DNA of 64,000 bases from an uncultured Oscillospiraceae bacterium (lineage in GTDB: Bacteria > Bacillota > Clostridia > Oscillospirales > Oscillospiraceae), in assembly GCA_934597255.1 (NCBI GenBank), contig CAKTQV010000009.1:1-64000 (forward strand), given 5' to 3'. This document shows positions 43,561 through 52,466 of the stretch, one piece after another. Positions within the stretch are counted from its first letter, which is position 1. Each line of letters opens with the position of its first letter. The notes under the pieces were generated by a model. It had not been told where the DNA came from. It saw only the letters and a list, made by a program, of their open reading frames with translations, and searched no databases. The translations under genes were made by a program, and so were the position numbers.

Positions 43561-43632
43561 CTGCTTATTCCCTTTTGGTCATCATACTATACACACGCGC
43601 ATACATCCAGCGTCATTTCAGAAAACGCGGAA

Positions 43633-43660
43633 GGCGGCCCCATCCAAAGATGGGACCGCC
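43633..43660 (-). terminator. terminator of the efflux operon
   Basis: A 12-position stem with one mismatch (GGCGGCCCCATC with GATGGGACCGCC) and a four-base CAAA loop lies 25 bases after the permease stop. Confidence 0.7.
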
Positions 43661-43684
43661 TCTTATTTACGCGCGGTGGGCGCG

Positions 43685-44944
43685 TCATTCCCGGCGCAGC
43701 GCGTCGATGGGGTTGAGATTGGCGGCCTTGACCGCCGGGAGCAGACCGAACACGATGCCGATGATCATGGAAAACAGCACCGCGATCACGGCCGCCGGCA
43801 CGCTTATCATCGTGGGCGTGCCCATGACCGAGGAGATCATCCGGCTCATCACGACGCCGGCGATCACGCCCAGAATGCCGCCCAGGCTCGTCAGCACGGC
43901 CGCCTCGGTCAAAAACTGCCAGAGGATGCGGCGGCGGCGCGCGCCGATGGCCTTTTTCAGACCGATCTCGCGCGTGCGCTCCGTGACGGTGACGAGCATG
44001 ATGTTCATCACGCCGATGCCGCCGACAAGAAGCGAAATGCTCGCGATCCACAGAAGCTGGCGATTCGACGAGGTGGCCAGCGACTGCATCTTCTCCGCCT
44101 GCTCGCTCAGATCGCCGCTGCGGTAGCTGAAGCCGAGATTGGGGTTGACCGCCGTGAGCTGCCGCTCCGTGAGCAGATCGGCCGCAAGCTGGCCGATGCG
44201 GGTCATATCGTCCGTGGAGGCCGCCTTGAGCGCCACGGTCTGCGGCTCGTCGAAGCGGTAGAGGATGGGCCAGGTGGTCAGCGGCACGAACACGGTGCCG
44301 CTGGAGGTGTTGGCGTACATATAATAGTCGCTGAGCGTTTCGATGTCCATCCCGGTCGTCCGGGTGCGCTCGACCACGCCGACGACGGTATACGTCTCGC
44401 CCATCAGCTCCAGCGTTTTCCCAAGGGGATCCTCGCCGGCGAAAATGGACGTGTTGGCGTCGCTGTCCAGCAGCGCGACCTTGCGGCATTCGGAAAAATC
44501 GCCGTCGATGAAATCGCGCCCGCTGACGAGCCTGTAGCCGCAAGCCGCGAAGAAATGGCTGTCCACGCCGTAAAGCTGGCCGCTGAAGGCGTTGTTTTTG
44601 TAATACGCGCCGTCCACGTTGCTCCGCGAGCAGAACAGCGACGCGGCCTCCACCCGGTTGATGGACGCCAGCTCCTGCCGCGTTTCCTCGCTGATGGTGG
44701 CGATACCCTCCGGGGGCGACTGATAGCCAAGGTAATACAGCGAGTCGTTCTGGTACAGCGAAACGACCACGGCGTTCGTGCCCGCGCCGACGAGATTTTC
44801 CTTGATCTGCTCGTTGGTGCCCTTGATGGTGGCGACGATGGTGATGATGGAGGCGATGCCGATGATGATGCCGAGCATCGTCAGAAACGAGCGCAGCTTA
44901 TGCGCCCACACGCCCTGCAGCGACAGGGAAAGATTTTCAAACAT
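43685..44944 (-). CDS. MacB-like ABC transporter permease
   Basis: The 419-residue protein has the FtsX/MacB layout: one N-terminal membrane helix (about 20-40), a large extracytoplasmic domain (about 45-290), then three helices with SISLLVGGIGVMNIMLVTV, TERTREIGLKKAIGA and a C-terminal AAKNL-like AANLNPIDALRRE. Such permeases act as mechanotransmission units in tripartite efflux. The ATPase is a separate protein here. It lies 18 bases after the adaptor gene at 44963 and is last in the operon. Confidence 0.93.
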   Translation of the reverse strand: MFENLSLSLQGVWAHKLRSFLTMLGIIIGIASIITIVATIKGTNEQIKENLVGAGTNAVVVSLYQNDSLYYLGYQSPPEGIATISEETRQELASINRVEAASLFCSRSNVDGAYYKNNAFSGQLYGVDSHFFAACGYRLVSGRDFIDGDFSECRKVALLDSDANTSIFAGEDPLGKTLELMGETYTVVGVVERTRTTGMDIETLSDYYMYANTSSGTVFVPLTTWPILYRFDEPQTVALKAASTDDMTRIGQLAADLLTERQLTAVNPNLGFSYRSGDLSEQAEKMQSLATSSNRQLLWIASISLLVGGIGVMNIMLVTVTERTREIGLKKAIGARRRRILWQFLTEAAVLTSLGGILGVIAGVVMSRMISSVMGTPTMISVPAAVIAVLFSMIIGIVFGLLPAVKAANLNPIDALRRE

Positions 44945-44962
44945 GGCTTTTCTCCCTCCCCG

Positions 44963-46777
44963 TCAATAGTAGCTGTTGTACAGCTCATCCACCGTGGCCG
45001 TGCGCGTGGCCGCGCCCTCCTGCACGGACTTTCCGTAGGGGAACGCGATATACTCCTCGGCGGTCAGCCCGCTCCGGATCTCCGTATAGTTGCCCCACAG
45101 GCTCTTGCCGGTCGTGACATAGCGCTTTTCGAGTCGGCCGTCCTCGCCCTGCACATAGATATAGCTGCGGCCGCTCTCCTGCCGGAGGAACGGATTTTGC
45201 AGATACAGGCTTTTGCCGTCCGCGTTCGAGCCGCCGGGCGTGAAGGTCATGTTGACGTATTCGTTCTCCCGCAGGGCGGAATCCTCGCTGAGAAACACCT
45301 TGAACGGGTACTTGGAGATATTGCTGTTGCCCTGGCTCCAGTACCAGCCGTAGCTGTTGTTGTCGGCGGGATAATCGGATATCTCCGTGATCGTGCCGGT
45401 CATCTGCTCGCCGCTCTCCCAGCTCATCACCGTCACTTCGTCCCCGATCTTCATCGTGGCCAGATCCAGCTCGCCCATCAGGCCCTGCACATAGTATCCG
45501 CCGCCGCCGGACAGCAGCACCAGCGGCTTTTTCTCCGCCAGCGCCTCGTCCACCGAGCGCACCGTTTTTACCTCGCCGTCGATGCGGCTGTACACGACGC
45601 CGTTCGACAGCTCGTATTCGATCGTCTCGTATTCGAGCTGCGCCTTGCGCAGCTTGAAGTTGAGGTCGATGATGTTCTGATCCGCCTCGGCCTTCATCTT
45701 CTGCAGCTCGCGCCAGGTGTAGCTCGGGCCGGCGTCCCAGCCGCCGCCGTCCCAGCCGCCGTTGTCGTCCGTGGAGGCGTCCGGGTCATAGTCCGGGTCC
45801 GGGTCGGTCAGCGTGAAGTTCAGCGAGCCGTTTTTGAGCACCTGAAACGCCATTTCCCACACATCCAGCAGCTCGCCCTTCGGCGAATCGCTCACGCGGC
45901 GCTCAAAGATGGCGTAGCGCACGGTCCCATAGGGGTTTTCCGTCGGCTGCGGCGCGTCCGTGGGCTGCGGCGCGTCCGTGGGCTCCGGCGCGTCCGTGGG
46001 CTCCGGCGCGTCCGTTGGCTCCGGCTCGGCTGTCGGCTCCGGCGCATCCGTCGGCTCCGGCGCATCCGTCGGCTCCGGCGCATCCGTCGGCTCCGGCGCA
46101 GCCGTCGGCTCCGGCGCATCCGTCGGCTCCGGTGCGCCCGTCGGCTCCGGCGCAGCCGTCGGCTCCGGCGGCGCGGTGGGCAGTATCGGGTCGATGCGGA
46201 CGCCCTTGAGGATCACATTGGCGATAAAATCCGTGGTATAGGTGTCAAATTCGCCCCAGATGAAGATATACGGATCGTCCTCCGTGCCGCTTCCCCTGCG
46301 CAGATACGGCGTGTCCACCGGCGTAAGCTCCTCCGGGTCGCTTTCGGTCTGCGACGGGAGGCTGCCGGAATAAACGCTGTAGCCGTCCATGGCGGCGCGT
46401 TCCTTTTTGGCGTTTTCCAGATTGAGCTGAAGCTGCTCGATCTCGATGCGCTTGCGCTCAAGCTCAAGATCGTTGAGCGTGGTGTCAAACGCGAGAATGG
46501 GGTCGCCGACCTTGACGGTCTGCCCCTCCTGCACATAGATCTCCGTGATCTGCTGCGTGTCGCTGATATAGACGGACTGGATGCGGTCCACCGTCACGCG
46601 CCCCTCGGTCTCCGCCTGGTCGGCGCCGCTGTAGTTCGTGCACAGCTCCTCCGCCCGGTAGACGTTCACCTCCGAGGCACTCCGGCTTTTTACCAGCCGC
46701 AGTATCCCGTATATCGCGCCGCCGACGAGCACAAGGCTCCCGACGACGATGAGAAGGCTTTTCAACCACTTCGGCAT
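44963..46777 (-). CDS. MacA/HlyD-like adaptor with long Pro-Thr-Glu repeat
   Basis: The 604-residue protein has one N-terminal membrane helix (about 6-28) and a biotinyl-lipoyl-like half ([20 protein letters not shown]). The first coiled-coil helix (about 103-130) comes next, then an unusual 220-residue insertion, then the second helix (about 355-395) and beta-barrel domains. The insertion includes 13 copies of a PTDAPE-like hexapeptide (45932-46180). It probably links the permease to the wall or outside surface. It lies four bases after the ATPase gene. It differs in sequence from the lipoprotein adaptor at 47458. Confidence 0.85.
   Translation of the reverse strand: MPKWLKSLLIVVGSLVLVGGAIYGILRLVKSRSASEVNVYRAEELCTNYSGADQAETEGRVTVDRIQSVYISDTQQITEIYVQEGQTVKVGDPILAFDTTLNDLELERKRIEIEQLQLNLENAKKERAAMDGYSVYSGSLPSQTESDPEELTPVDTPYLRRGSGTEDDPYIFIWGEFDTYTTDFIANVILKGVRIDPILPTAPPEPTAAPEPTGAPEPTDAPEPTAAPEPTDAPEPTDAPEPTDAPEPTAEPEPTDAPEPTDAPEPTDAPQPTDAPQPTENPYGTVRYAIFERRVSDSPKGELLDVWEMAFQVLKNGSLNFTLTDPDPDYDPDASTDDNGGWDGGGWDAGPSYTWRELQKMKAEADQNIIDLNFKLRKAQLEYETIEYELSNGVVYSRIDGEVKTVRSVDEALAEKKPLVLLSGGGGYYVQGLMGELDLATMKIGDEVTVMSWESGEQMTGTITEISDYPADNNSYGWYWSQGNSNISKYPFKVFLSEDSALRENEYVNMTFTPGGSNADGKSLYLQNPFLRQESGRSYIYVQGEDGRLEKRYVTTGKSLWGNYTEIRSGLTAEEYIAFPYGKSVQEGAATRTATVDELYNSYY
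45932..46180 (-). repeat. 18-base tandem repeats encoding PTDAPE
   Basis: These 249 bases encode 13 hexapeptide units of the form PTxAPE/Q plus a final PTENP. The DNA units are nearly identical, so copy number can change by slippage without breaking the frame. Confidence 0.95.
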
Positions 46778-46780
46778 CCG

Positions 46781-47461
46781 TCACACCTCCTGTTCCGGAA
46801 GCAGCTCGCCGTCGCGGATGCGGCGCAGATGCTTGGCGCAGGCGCCGACCTCCGGCTCATGCGTGATGAGAACGATGGTCGTTCCCATATCGTTGAGCTG
46901 CTGGAAGATATCCATGACCTGCCGGCCGGAGGCGCTGTCCAGCGCGCCGGTCGGCTCGTCGGCCAGCAGGAGCTTCGGCTTGGCGATCATGGCGCGCGCG
47001 ATGGCCACGCGCTGGCACTGGCCGCCGGACAGCTGATTCGGCCGGTGGTTCATCCGGTCGCCCAGCCCCACCATCTTCAGCGCCGCGGCCGCACGGCGGC
47101 GGCGCGCCGCCTTCGGAACGCCCGCGTACAGCAGCGGCAGCGCCACGTTGTCCACGGCGTCAAGCTTCGGCAGAAGGAAAAAGCTCTGGAACACAAAGCC
47201 GAGCTGCTGGTTGCGGATATCGGCCAGACGGTTCCCGCTCGCCTTGGACACATCCTCGCCGCTGAGAAGATACTGCCCCGAGGTCGGCGTGTCCAGACAG
47301 CCGATGATGTTCATCAGCGTGGTCTTCCCCGAGCCGGACGGGCCCATGATGGCGAGATAATCGCCCTCCTCCACGTCCAGCGACACGTTTTTCAAAACGG
47401 GGACCATTTCCTTGCCCAGCGGATAGCTTTTGCAGATATTGCGCATCTGGACGACCATCAT
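46781..47461 (-). CDS. ABC transporter ATP-binding protein (MacB/LolD type)
   Basis: The 226-residue ATPase has Walker A GPSGSGKTT (about residues 41-49), Q-loop VFQSFFLLP, signature LSGGQCQRVAIARA, Walker B LLLADEP and a switch His in LITHE. This is the LolD/MacB/FtsE group that works with FtsX-like permeases. It overlaps the stop of the upstream adaptor gene by ATGA, and the second adaptor follows in three bases. Confidence 0.96.
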   Translation of the reverse strand: MMVVQMRNICKSYPLGKEMVPVLKNVSLDVEEGDYLAIMGPSGSGKTTLMNIIGCLDTPTSGQYLLSGEDVSKASGNRLADIRNQQLGFVFQSFFLLPKLDAVDNVALPLLYAGVPKAARRRRAAAALKMVGLGDRMNHRPNQLSGGQCQRVAIARAMIAKPKLLLADEPTGALDSASGRQVMDIFQQLNDMGTTIVLITHEPEVGACAKHLRRIRDGELLPEQEV

Positions 47462-48927
47462 CCGACCTCCGTCCCGCTCTCGCGCGTGGCCTGCGGCTCA
47501 CCGTCCGGCTCCGCTTCGGCCGGGGCATCCTCCTCGGGCAGCGTCTGCTCCCGGCTCATGTCCTCCATGGGCGCCGCTTCGGAGGTCATGCTCTCCATGG
47601 ATACGCCTTCCATAGACATACCTTCCATGGACATTCCTTCCCCGGTCACGCCTTCCATGCCGCTCATTCCTTCCATGGACATGCCTTCCATGGACATACC
47701 TTCCATCGGCATACTCTCGGACATGCCGCCGGAAACGCTCTCCTCCTGCCGCACGACAGCCATGCCGGCCTCCAGCGTATCGTCCGGGAAGGCGATGTAG
47801 TCCTGCGTGGAAAGGCCGGACAGGATCTCATATTCGCCAAGCTCCGCGTCGTATTCGCCGAGCGTGACGGAGCGCTTTTCCAGCGTGTCCTTCCTGCTCG
47901 CGGCCCATACGAAGGCGTCCGCCCCGGTCGAGCCCAGGAAGTATTCCGGCAGCCACAGGCCGGTCTTTACATTGCTCTGGCCGTAGTCCGGCTCAATGTA
48001 GACATGCTGGCCGAGGATCAGCCCGTCCTTGCTGCTCAGCGCGATGTAAAACGGATACTTCGACGAATTGGTCATCTCGTCGTTGCCGCTGTCGCCCACA
48101 TAGTAAACGCCGCTGCTGTTGTCCTTTTTCACGGGGTTTTCCCAGTCGATCTTCTCGATCGTCCCGTTCCAGGTCTGCGTCTCGTCCATGCGCGAGCGGA
48201 TCAGCACGCTCATGCCCTCGCCGAGCGTGCCGGCGTTGAGCTCGTTGATGTTGCCCTCGACGCGGAAGGTGTTCATATCGGAGATGGTGATGAACGCGTC
48301 GGCGCCGGTGCCGTCGCCGGAATTGATAGGCTGGTCGCCGGTATCGTCCACGGAGCCCACGCTCATCACGCGGCCGCTGATCTTGGCCCGGACCTCGGTG
48401 TTTTCAAGCGAGGCCTGCATATTGGCGATCTCGCGCTCCTTCAGACCCTTGTTGTATTCCGCCTCGCGGATGTCGGCCTGGGTGCTCTGGATCTGGAGCG
48501 TATAGGCCAGCTGCTGGGACGAACCGGCCGAGGCTCGCTCGCTCTCCAGCTCCTCGATCTGCGCCTGTCCGGCCGTGATGGCGTTGTTGTAGCCCTCCAG
48601 CTCCAGCTGCAGCTTTTCCAGCGAGAACTGCAGCGCCTGCGTGTCGTAAGTGAACAGCACGGCGCCGGACTTCACCTCGTCGCCCTCCGCGACAAGGACC
48701 TCGCCCACCTTTTTGTTGGTGTCGCGCGCTACCTTCTCCGTCTGGCCGGACACGACCTTGCCGGCATAGCGCTCGATCACGCCGAGAGCCCCGGCGCCGG
48801 TGATCTGCGCGACGGACTGCACCGTCACTTCCCCGCCATCCTTGTTTTTCCGTCCCGTGCAGGCGCACAGTCCGGCTATCATCAGCACCGCCAGCAGCGC
48901 GGCCAGTCCTCTTCTGTACATACGCAT
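47458..48927 (-). CDS. lipoprotein MacA/HlyD-like adaptor with Met-rich tail
   Basis: The 489-residue protein has a lipoprotein signal peptide (lipobox GLCAC, Cys23 the likely lipidation site), a lipoyl-like half (EVLVAEGDEVKSGAVLFTYD), a coiled-coil hairpin (about 95-165) and beta-barrel domains. Residues 402-447 hold 15 Met in MSMEGM-type repeats, followed by an acidic tail. The tail could bind soft metals such as copper or silver, but this is inference. The start follows AAAGGAAGCGT, nine bases after the methyltransferase stop. Confidence 0.88.
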   Translation of the reverse strand: MRMYRRGLAALLAVLMIAGLCACTGRKNKDGGEVTVQSVAQITGAGALGVIERYAGKVVSGQTEKVARDTNKKVGEVLVAEGDEVKSGAVLFTYDTQALQFSLEKLQLELEGYNNAITAGQAQIEELESERASAGSSQQLAYTLQIQSTQADIREAEYNKGLKEREIANMQASLENTEVRAKISGRVMSVGSVDDTGDQPINSGDGTGADAFITISDMNTFRVEGNINELNAGTLGEGMSVLIRSRMDETQTWNGTIEKIDWENPVKKDNSSGVYYVGDSGNDEMTNSSKYPFYIALSSKDGLILGQHVYIEPDYGQSNVKTGLWLPEYFLGSTGADAFVWAASRKDTLEKRSVTLGEYDAELGEYEILSGLSTQDYIAFPDDTLEAGMAVVRQEESVSGGMSESMPMEGMSMEGMSMEGMSGMEGVTGEGMSMEGMSMEGVSMESMTSEAAPMEDMSREQTLPEEDAPAEAEPDGEPQATRESGTEVG

Positions 48928-48936
48928 ACGCTTCCT

Positions 48937-49722
48937 TTACTGAGTAGTTAAATGATGTGCATCGCTCTCTATCCTTCCCGGCCGGCGGCCGGGCATTCGC
49001 CTTTGCCTCATGATACCGCCGCCGCCGTCCGAAAACAACAACAGGGCAGTTACAGCTTCTGACGCTCCGGCGGCGGAAAAAGTTCCCCCGCCGTCCGGCA
49101 TCCGCCCGCGGTATATCCGCGCGTCGTATCCCTTGACCTCGTCGTGCAGCTCCGCCTCGCAGCGGAACAGCCCGCCGGCCTCGATCGCCTCCGTGTAGCG
49201 CGGCCGGTAATAGATCAGGAGTATCTCCCGTCCTCGGCACTGCTCCCGGATGCGCGCGACGACCCGCGCCATCACGTCGGCCTGAAAGGGATTGAAAAAA
49301 TAAAACACGTCGTAGTCCCCGTAGCCGTCCCAGCCGCCCGCGTCGGCGCACGCCACGCTCACGCCGTCCAGTCCCAGCCGCCGGAGATTCCGCCGGCAGA
49401 TGCGGCACAGCTTCTCGTCGTATTCCACGCCGCCCACGGCGGAAAAGCCGTATTCCGCCGCCGCGCGCAGCACATAGCCCTTGCCGCAGCCAACGTCCAG
49501 CAGCCGGCCGAAGCGCGAAACGTCCACGCGCTCAAAAAGCTGCCGCACGATCCCCTCGGGGCTGGCGTAATACATCGCGCCGTCGCCGCGGCCGCGTTTT
49601 TCCATGCGGTCGGGCATCGTGAAATCCAGCCCGTGCAGCCGCTCGTTCAGGCTCTCCGCCGCCAGCTGCAGCCGGTGGCGGCTGGGGTAAAACGGCAGAG
49701 CGCGCAGTTTGTCCAGGATCAT
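48937..49722 (-). CDS. class I SAM-dependent methyltransferase
   Basis: The 261-residue protein has a Rossmann SAM site LLDVGCGKGYVLRAA (about residues 74-88), an acidic GGVEYDE ribose-binding position and a FYFFNPF post-motif in place of the usual catalytic tetrad. The substrate is unknown. The start overlaps the histidine kinase stop by ATGA, and the adaptor gene follows in nine bases, so it is embedded in the efflux operon. The C-terminal 40 residues are low-complexity and may be unstructured. Confidence 0.85.
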   Translation of the reverse strand: MILDKLRALPFYPSRHRLQLAAESLNERLHGLDFTMPDRMEKRGRGDGAMYYASPEGIVRQLFERVDVSRFGRLLDVGCGKGYVLRAAAEYGFSAVGGVEYDEKLCRICRRNLRRLGLDGVSVACADAGGWDGYGDYDVFYFFNPFQADVMARVVARIREQCRGREILLIYYRPRYTEAIEAGGLFRCEAELHDEVKGYDARIYRGRMPDGGGTFSAAGASEAVTALLLFSDGGGGIMRQRRMPGRRPGRIESDAHHLTTQ

Positions 49723-51620
49723 TCCGCGCGCGCCCCCTCGAACGCGAGCGTCACCTTGAAAAGATCGCCGTCCAGATACAGCGTCATCGTCCCGCCGAGT
49801 AGCTCCGTGAGCGACTGGGCGATGGACAGGCCGAGACCGCTGCCCTCCGTGCTGCGGGAGCTGTCGCCGCGCACGAAGCGCTCCATCAGCGCCTCCGCCG
49901 GGATGTTCAGCTCCTGCGCCGATATGTTCTTCAGCGCGATGGACACGCGGCCGCCGCCGCAGGACAGATCGAAATAGGCCCGCGTGCCCGGCTGGGCGTA
50001 CTTGACGATGTTCTGGATGAGATTTTCCAGCACGCGCCACAGCAGCCGCCCGTCCGTGTCCAGCACAACGCCGTGCTCCGGCAGGCTCAAAACCGCCTCC
50101 ACGCCGGAGGCCGCCAGCCGCTCCTCGTACTCGCCCACCGACTGGCTCAAAAGCTCGCGCACGTCCGTCGGCTCCGGGTGCACCGCGATGGCGCCGGCCG
50201 AGGCCTTCGACGCCTCCACCAGATCCTCCGTCAGCTTTTTCAGCTTCGCGCTCTGGCGCTCGATGACGTCGATGTATTCCCGCGCCGTCTCCGAGGCGAC
50301 GTTCTCCTTCTTCAGCAGATCGACGTAGCTCACGATGGAGGTCAGCGGCGTTTTCAAATCGTGGCTGACGTTCGTGATCAGCTCCGTTTTGAAGCGCTCG
50401 TCCTTGATCTTTTCCTCCACGGCCAGCTTCATGCCCTCGCCGATGCGGTTGAGCGCCTCGCCCTGCTCGCGCAGACCGGAGACGAGCCCCTCCGTCCGTA
50501 TCTTGTATTCGAGCCGGCCGGCGGCCAGCTCGCGCGCCGCGCGTCCCAGCCGGTCCTGCTGCGCCGCCGCCACGCCGGAATAGACCGCCGCCAGCACCAG
50601 CAGCGCCACGGCGCCCCACTGCCATTCGTTCAGATAGCCGCCCCGCCAGTTATAGGCCCACAGGATCGATATGAGCGCCGCCAGCAGCACGAGCGCAAAC
50701 TGCCGCCAGCCCGCCGGCACCCGCGCCAGCAGCGAGCTCTGGCGCAGCTCGCCCCGCCTGTACCGCCGCACAAGGCTCCATATGCCCAGAAGCGCCGCCG
50801 CCGTCCAGCTCGCCGCCAGAACGGGCGGCCATACAAAAGCGCGGATCGCCTCATACAAAGGCCACATATAATTGTTGAGCCGGGCCAGCAGCGCCCCCGC
50901 CAGCCCGCGCACGGCGGACGCGGCCAGCAGCGCGCCCAGCACGGGCAGCTCCGCCGGCAGCCGGTCCAGGAACAGCTTCTTCTCCGGCGTGTACAGCGCC
51001 GCCAGCCAGATCAGAAGCGCGGCCAGCGCCGCCGCCAGCAGCAGCGATACCACCGCCGCCGGAATGAACCACGGCCGCAGCAGCACCAGCAGCGAATAGA
51101 CCATATACTCCGCGTAGCAGCCGGAATAGGGCGTGGGCGGGAGGTTTACATAACCTTCAAGAATCCAAAGGTGCTCCACCGGGATAAAATTCTCGTCGCT
51201 ATAAGGCCCGTCCGGGTCGTTCAGCGCTGCCGTACCGCCCTCGGTGAAGTAGACATAATAATCCGAATCGACCTTTCTGGAGCTTTCGTCCGTCGTATCC
51301 AGGATCACCTCGCCGGTGTCCCCGTCGGTGATGCGGACGGAAAAGGCCTCGCCGCTGTATCCGCTTACGACGTCCTCGCCGATCGTCCCCTGCCACTGGA
51401 TGAAGGACTGTATGTAATAAAGGCAGTTGTCCGCGTATATACGGGCGAACTCCGTTTCCTCAAAGGCCCTGCCGTTGTCGGCGTAGGGCGAGGCGGCGTA
51501 CCACCCGCGCACCCAGCATTCCCTTCCGCCGCCCCAGCACAGCGCGCCGAGCGCCGCGAAAAGAACGCACAGGATCAGACACAGCGGCCGGCTCCATTTT
51601 TTCTGCGCCAGCGCCCTCAT
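49719..51620 (-). CDS. sensor histidine kinase with multi-helix membrane domain
   Basis: The 633-residue kinase has an N-terminal helix (about 12-31), a 130-residue extracytoplasmic domain, and six or seven further membrane helices (about 170-350). A HAMP-like linker precedes a HisKA domain with VSHDLKTPLTSI (His420 phosphorylated) and an HATPase_c domain with GSGLGLSIA. It could sense an envelope stress or exported compound. It overlaps both the regulator and the methyltransferase gene by four bases. Confidence 0.93.
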   Translation of the reverse strand: MRALAQKKWSRPLCLILCVLFAALGALCWGGGRECWVRGWYAASPYADNGRAFEETEFARIYADNCLYYIQSFIQWQGTIGEDVVSGYSGEAFSVRITDGDTGEVILDTTDESSRKVDSDYYVYFTEGGTAALNDPDGPYSDENFIPVEHLWILEGYVNLPPTPYSGCYAEYMVYSLLVLLRPWFIPAAVVSLLLAAALAALLIWLAALYTPEKKLFLDRLPAELPVLGALLAASAVRGLAGALLARLNNYMWPLYEAIRAFVWPPVLAASWTAAALLGIWSLVRRYRRGELRQSSLLARVPAGWRQFALVLLAALISILWAYNWRGGYLNEWQWGAVALLVLAAVYSGVAAAQQDRLGRAARELAAGRLEYKIRTEGLVSGLREQGEALNRIGEGMKLAVEEKIKDERFKTELITNVSHDLKTPLTSIVSYVDLLKKENVASETAREYIDVIERQSAKLKKLTEDLVEASKASAGAIAVHPEPTDVRELLSQSVGEYEERLAASGVEAVLSLPEHGVVLDTDGRLLWRVLENLIQNIVKYAQPGTRAYFDLSCGGGRVSIALKNISAQELNIPAEALMERFVRGDSSRSTEGSGLGLSIAQSLTELLGGTMTLYLDGDLFKVTLAFEGARAE

Positions 51621-52309
51621 CGCTCCGCCTCCAGCTTATAGCCCTTGCCCCAGACCACCTTGATATAGCGCGGCTCGGCCGGATTGATCTCCAGCTTCTC
51701 GCGCAGATGGCGGATGTGCACGGCCACGGTGTTCTGCGCGCCGAGCGGCGCGTCCTTCCACACGAGGCGGTATATCTCCGACGAGGAAAACACCCGTCCG
51801 GGGTTTTCCATCAGCAGCTTGAGGATATCGTATTCCGTCGGCGTCAGCGCGATCTCCTCGCCGCTGAGCGTGACGCGCTTGGCGGCGTCGTCCAGCTCGA
51901 TGCCGTCGACGCGCATATTCTCGCTGTGATGCTCCTGCGCGGCGGTCCAGGCCGTGCGCCGCAGCTGCGCCTTGACGCGGGCGAGCAGCTCGAGCGGGTT
52001 GAACGGCTTTGTCACATAGTCGTCCGCCCCGACGGTCAGCCCGAGTATCTTATCCGTGTCCTCGCTTTTCGCCGTCAGCAGGATCACCGGCACGCTGCTC
52101 TTCTCGCGCAGCTTCATCGTCGCGCCGAGACCGTCCAGCCCCGGCATCATCACATCCATCAGCACAAGATCCACGCTCCCGCTCTCCAGCAGCTCCAGCG
52201 CCTGCGCGCCGTTTTCCGCCTCGAGCACGCGGTAGCCCTCGCCGGTCAGATAAATGCGCAGCGCGCGCCGGATGTCCCGGTCGTCGTCGCAGATCAGGAT
52301 CGTATACAT
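51617..52309 (-). CDS. OmpR-family response regulator
   Basis: The 230-residue protein has a receiver domain (CDDD near the start, Asp52 in MDVMMPGLDG, TKPF loop) and a winged-helix domain with ALTPTEYDIL, NTVAVHIRHLREKLE and GKGYKLEAE. The ATG at 52309 is preceded by GGAGG. It heads the efflux operon and probably activates it in response to the overlapping kinase. Confidence 0.94.
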   Translation of the reverse strand: MYTILICDDDRDIRRALRIYLTGEGYRVLEAENGAQALELLESGSVDLVLMDVMMPGLDGLGATMKLREKSSVPVILLTAKSEDTDKILGLTVGADDYVTKPFNPLELLARVKAQLRRTAWTAAQEHHSENMRVDGIELDDAAKRVTLSGEEIALTPTEYDILKLLMENPGRVFSSSEIYRLVWKDAPLGAQNTVAVHIRHLREKLEINPAEPRYIKVVWGKGYKLEAER

Positions 52310-52419
52310 ACCATCGTTTCCTCCGTTCTCTTTCTCCATTTCATACCATAGCACGCATAGTTTAAAAAGTCATGCCCGGGAACATTAAATTTTGATTAAG
52401 CCGCCGTCTTATATGACGA

Positions 52420-52448
52420 TTGACACCCCGCCTGTGTTGCCTTAAAAT
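52420..52448 (+). promoter_or_regulatory. exoA promoter (predicted)
   Basis: TTGACA (52420-52425), 17 bases, TAAAAT (52443-52448), about 20 bases before the start. The rest of the 157-base gap shows no clear promoter for the minus-strand operon. Confidence 0.8.
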
Positions 52449-52466
52449 ATTGGCGGGGTGATATTT

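Noticed and set aside
43552..43564. Possible attachment-site copy of the ssrA 3' end (CCCCATCT)
   Set aside because: Only eight bases match the tmRNA end (ccccatctcc) and the flanks differ; too short to call a direct repeat.
45932..46180. CRISPR-like array
   Set aside because: The periodic units are 18 bases, contiguous, in frame and encode PTDAPE; there are no spacers.
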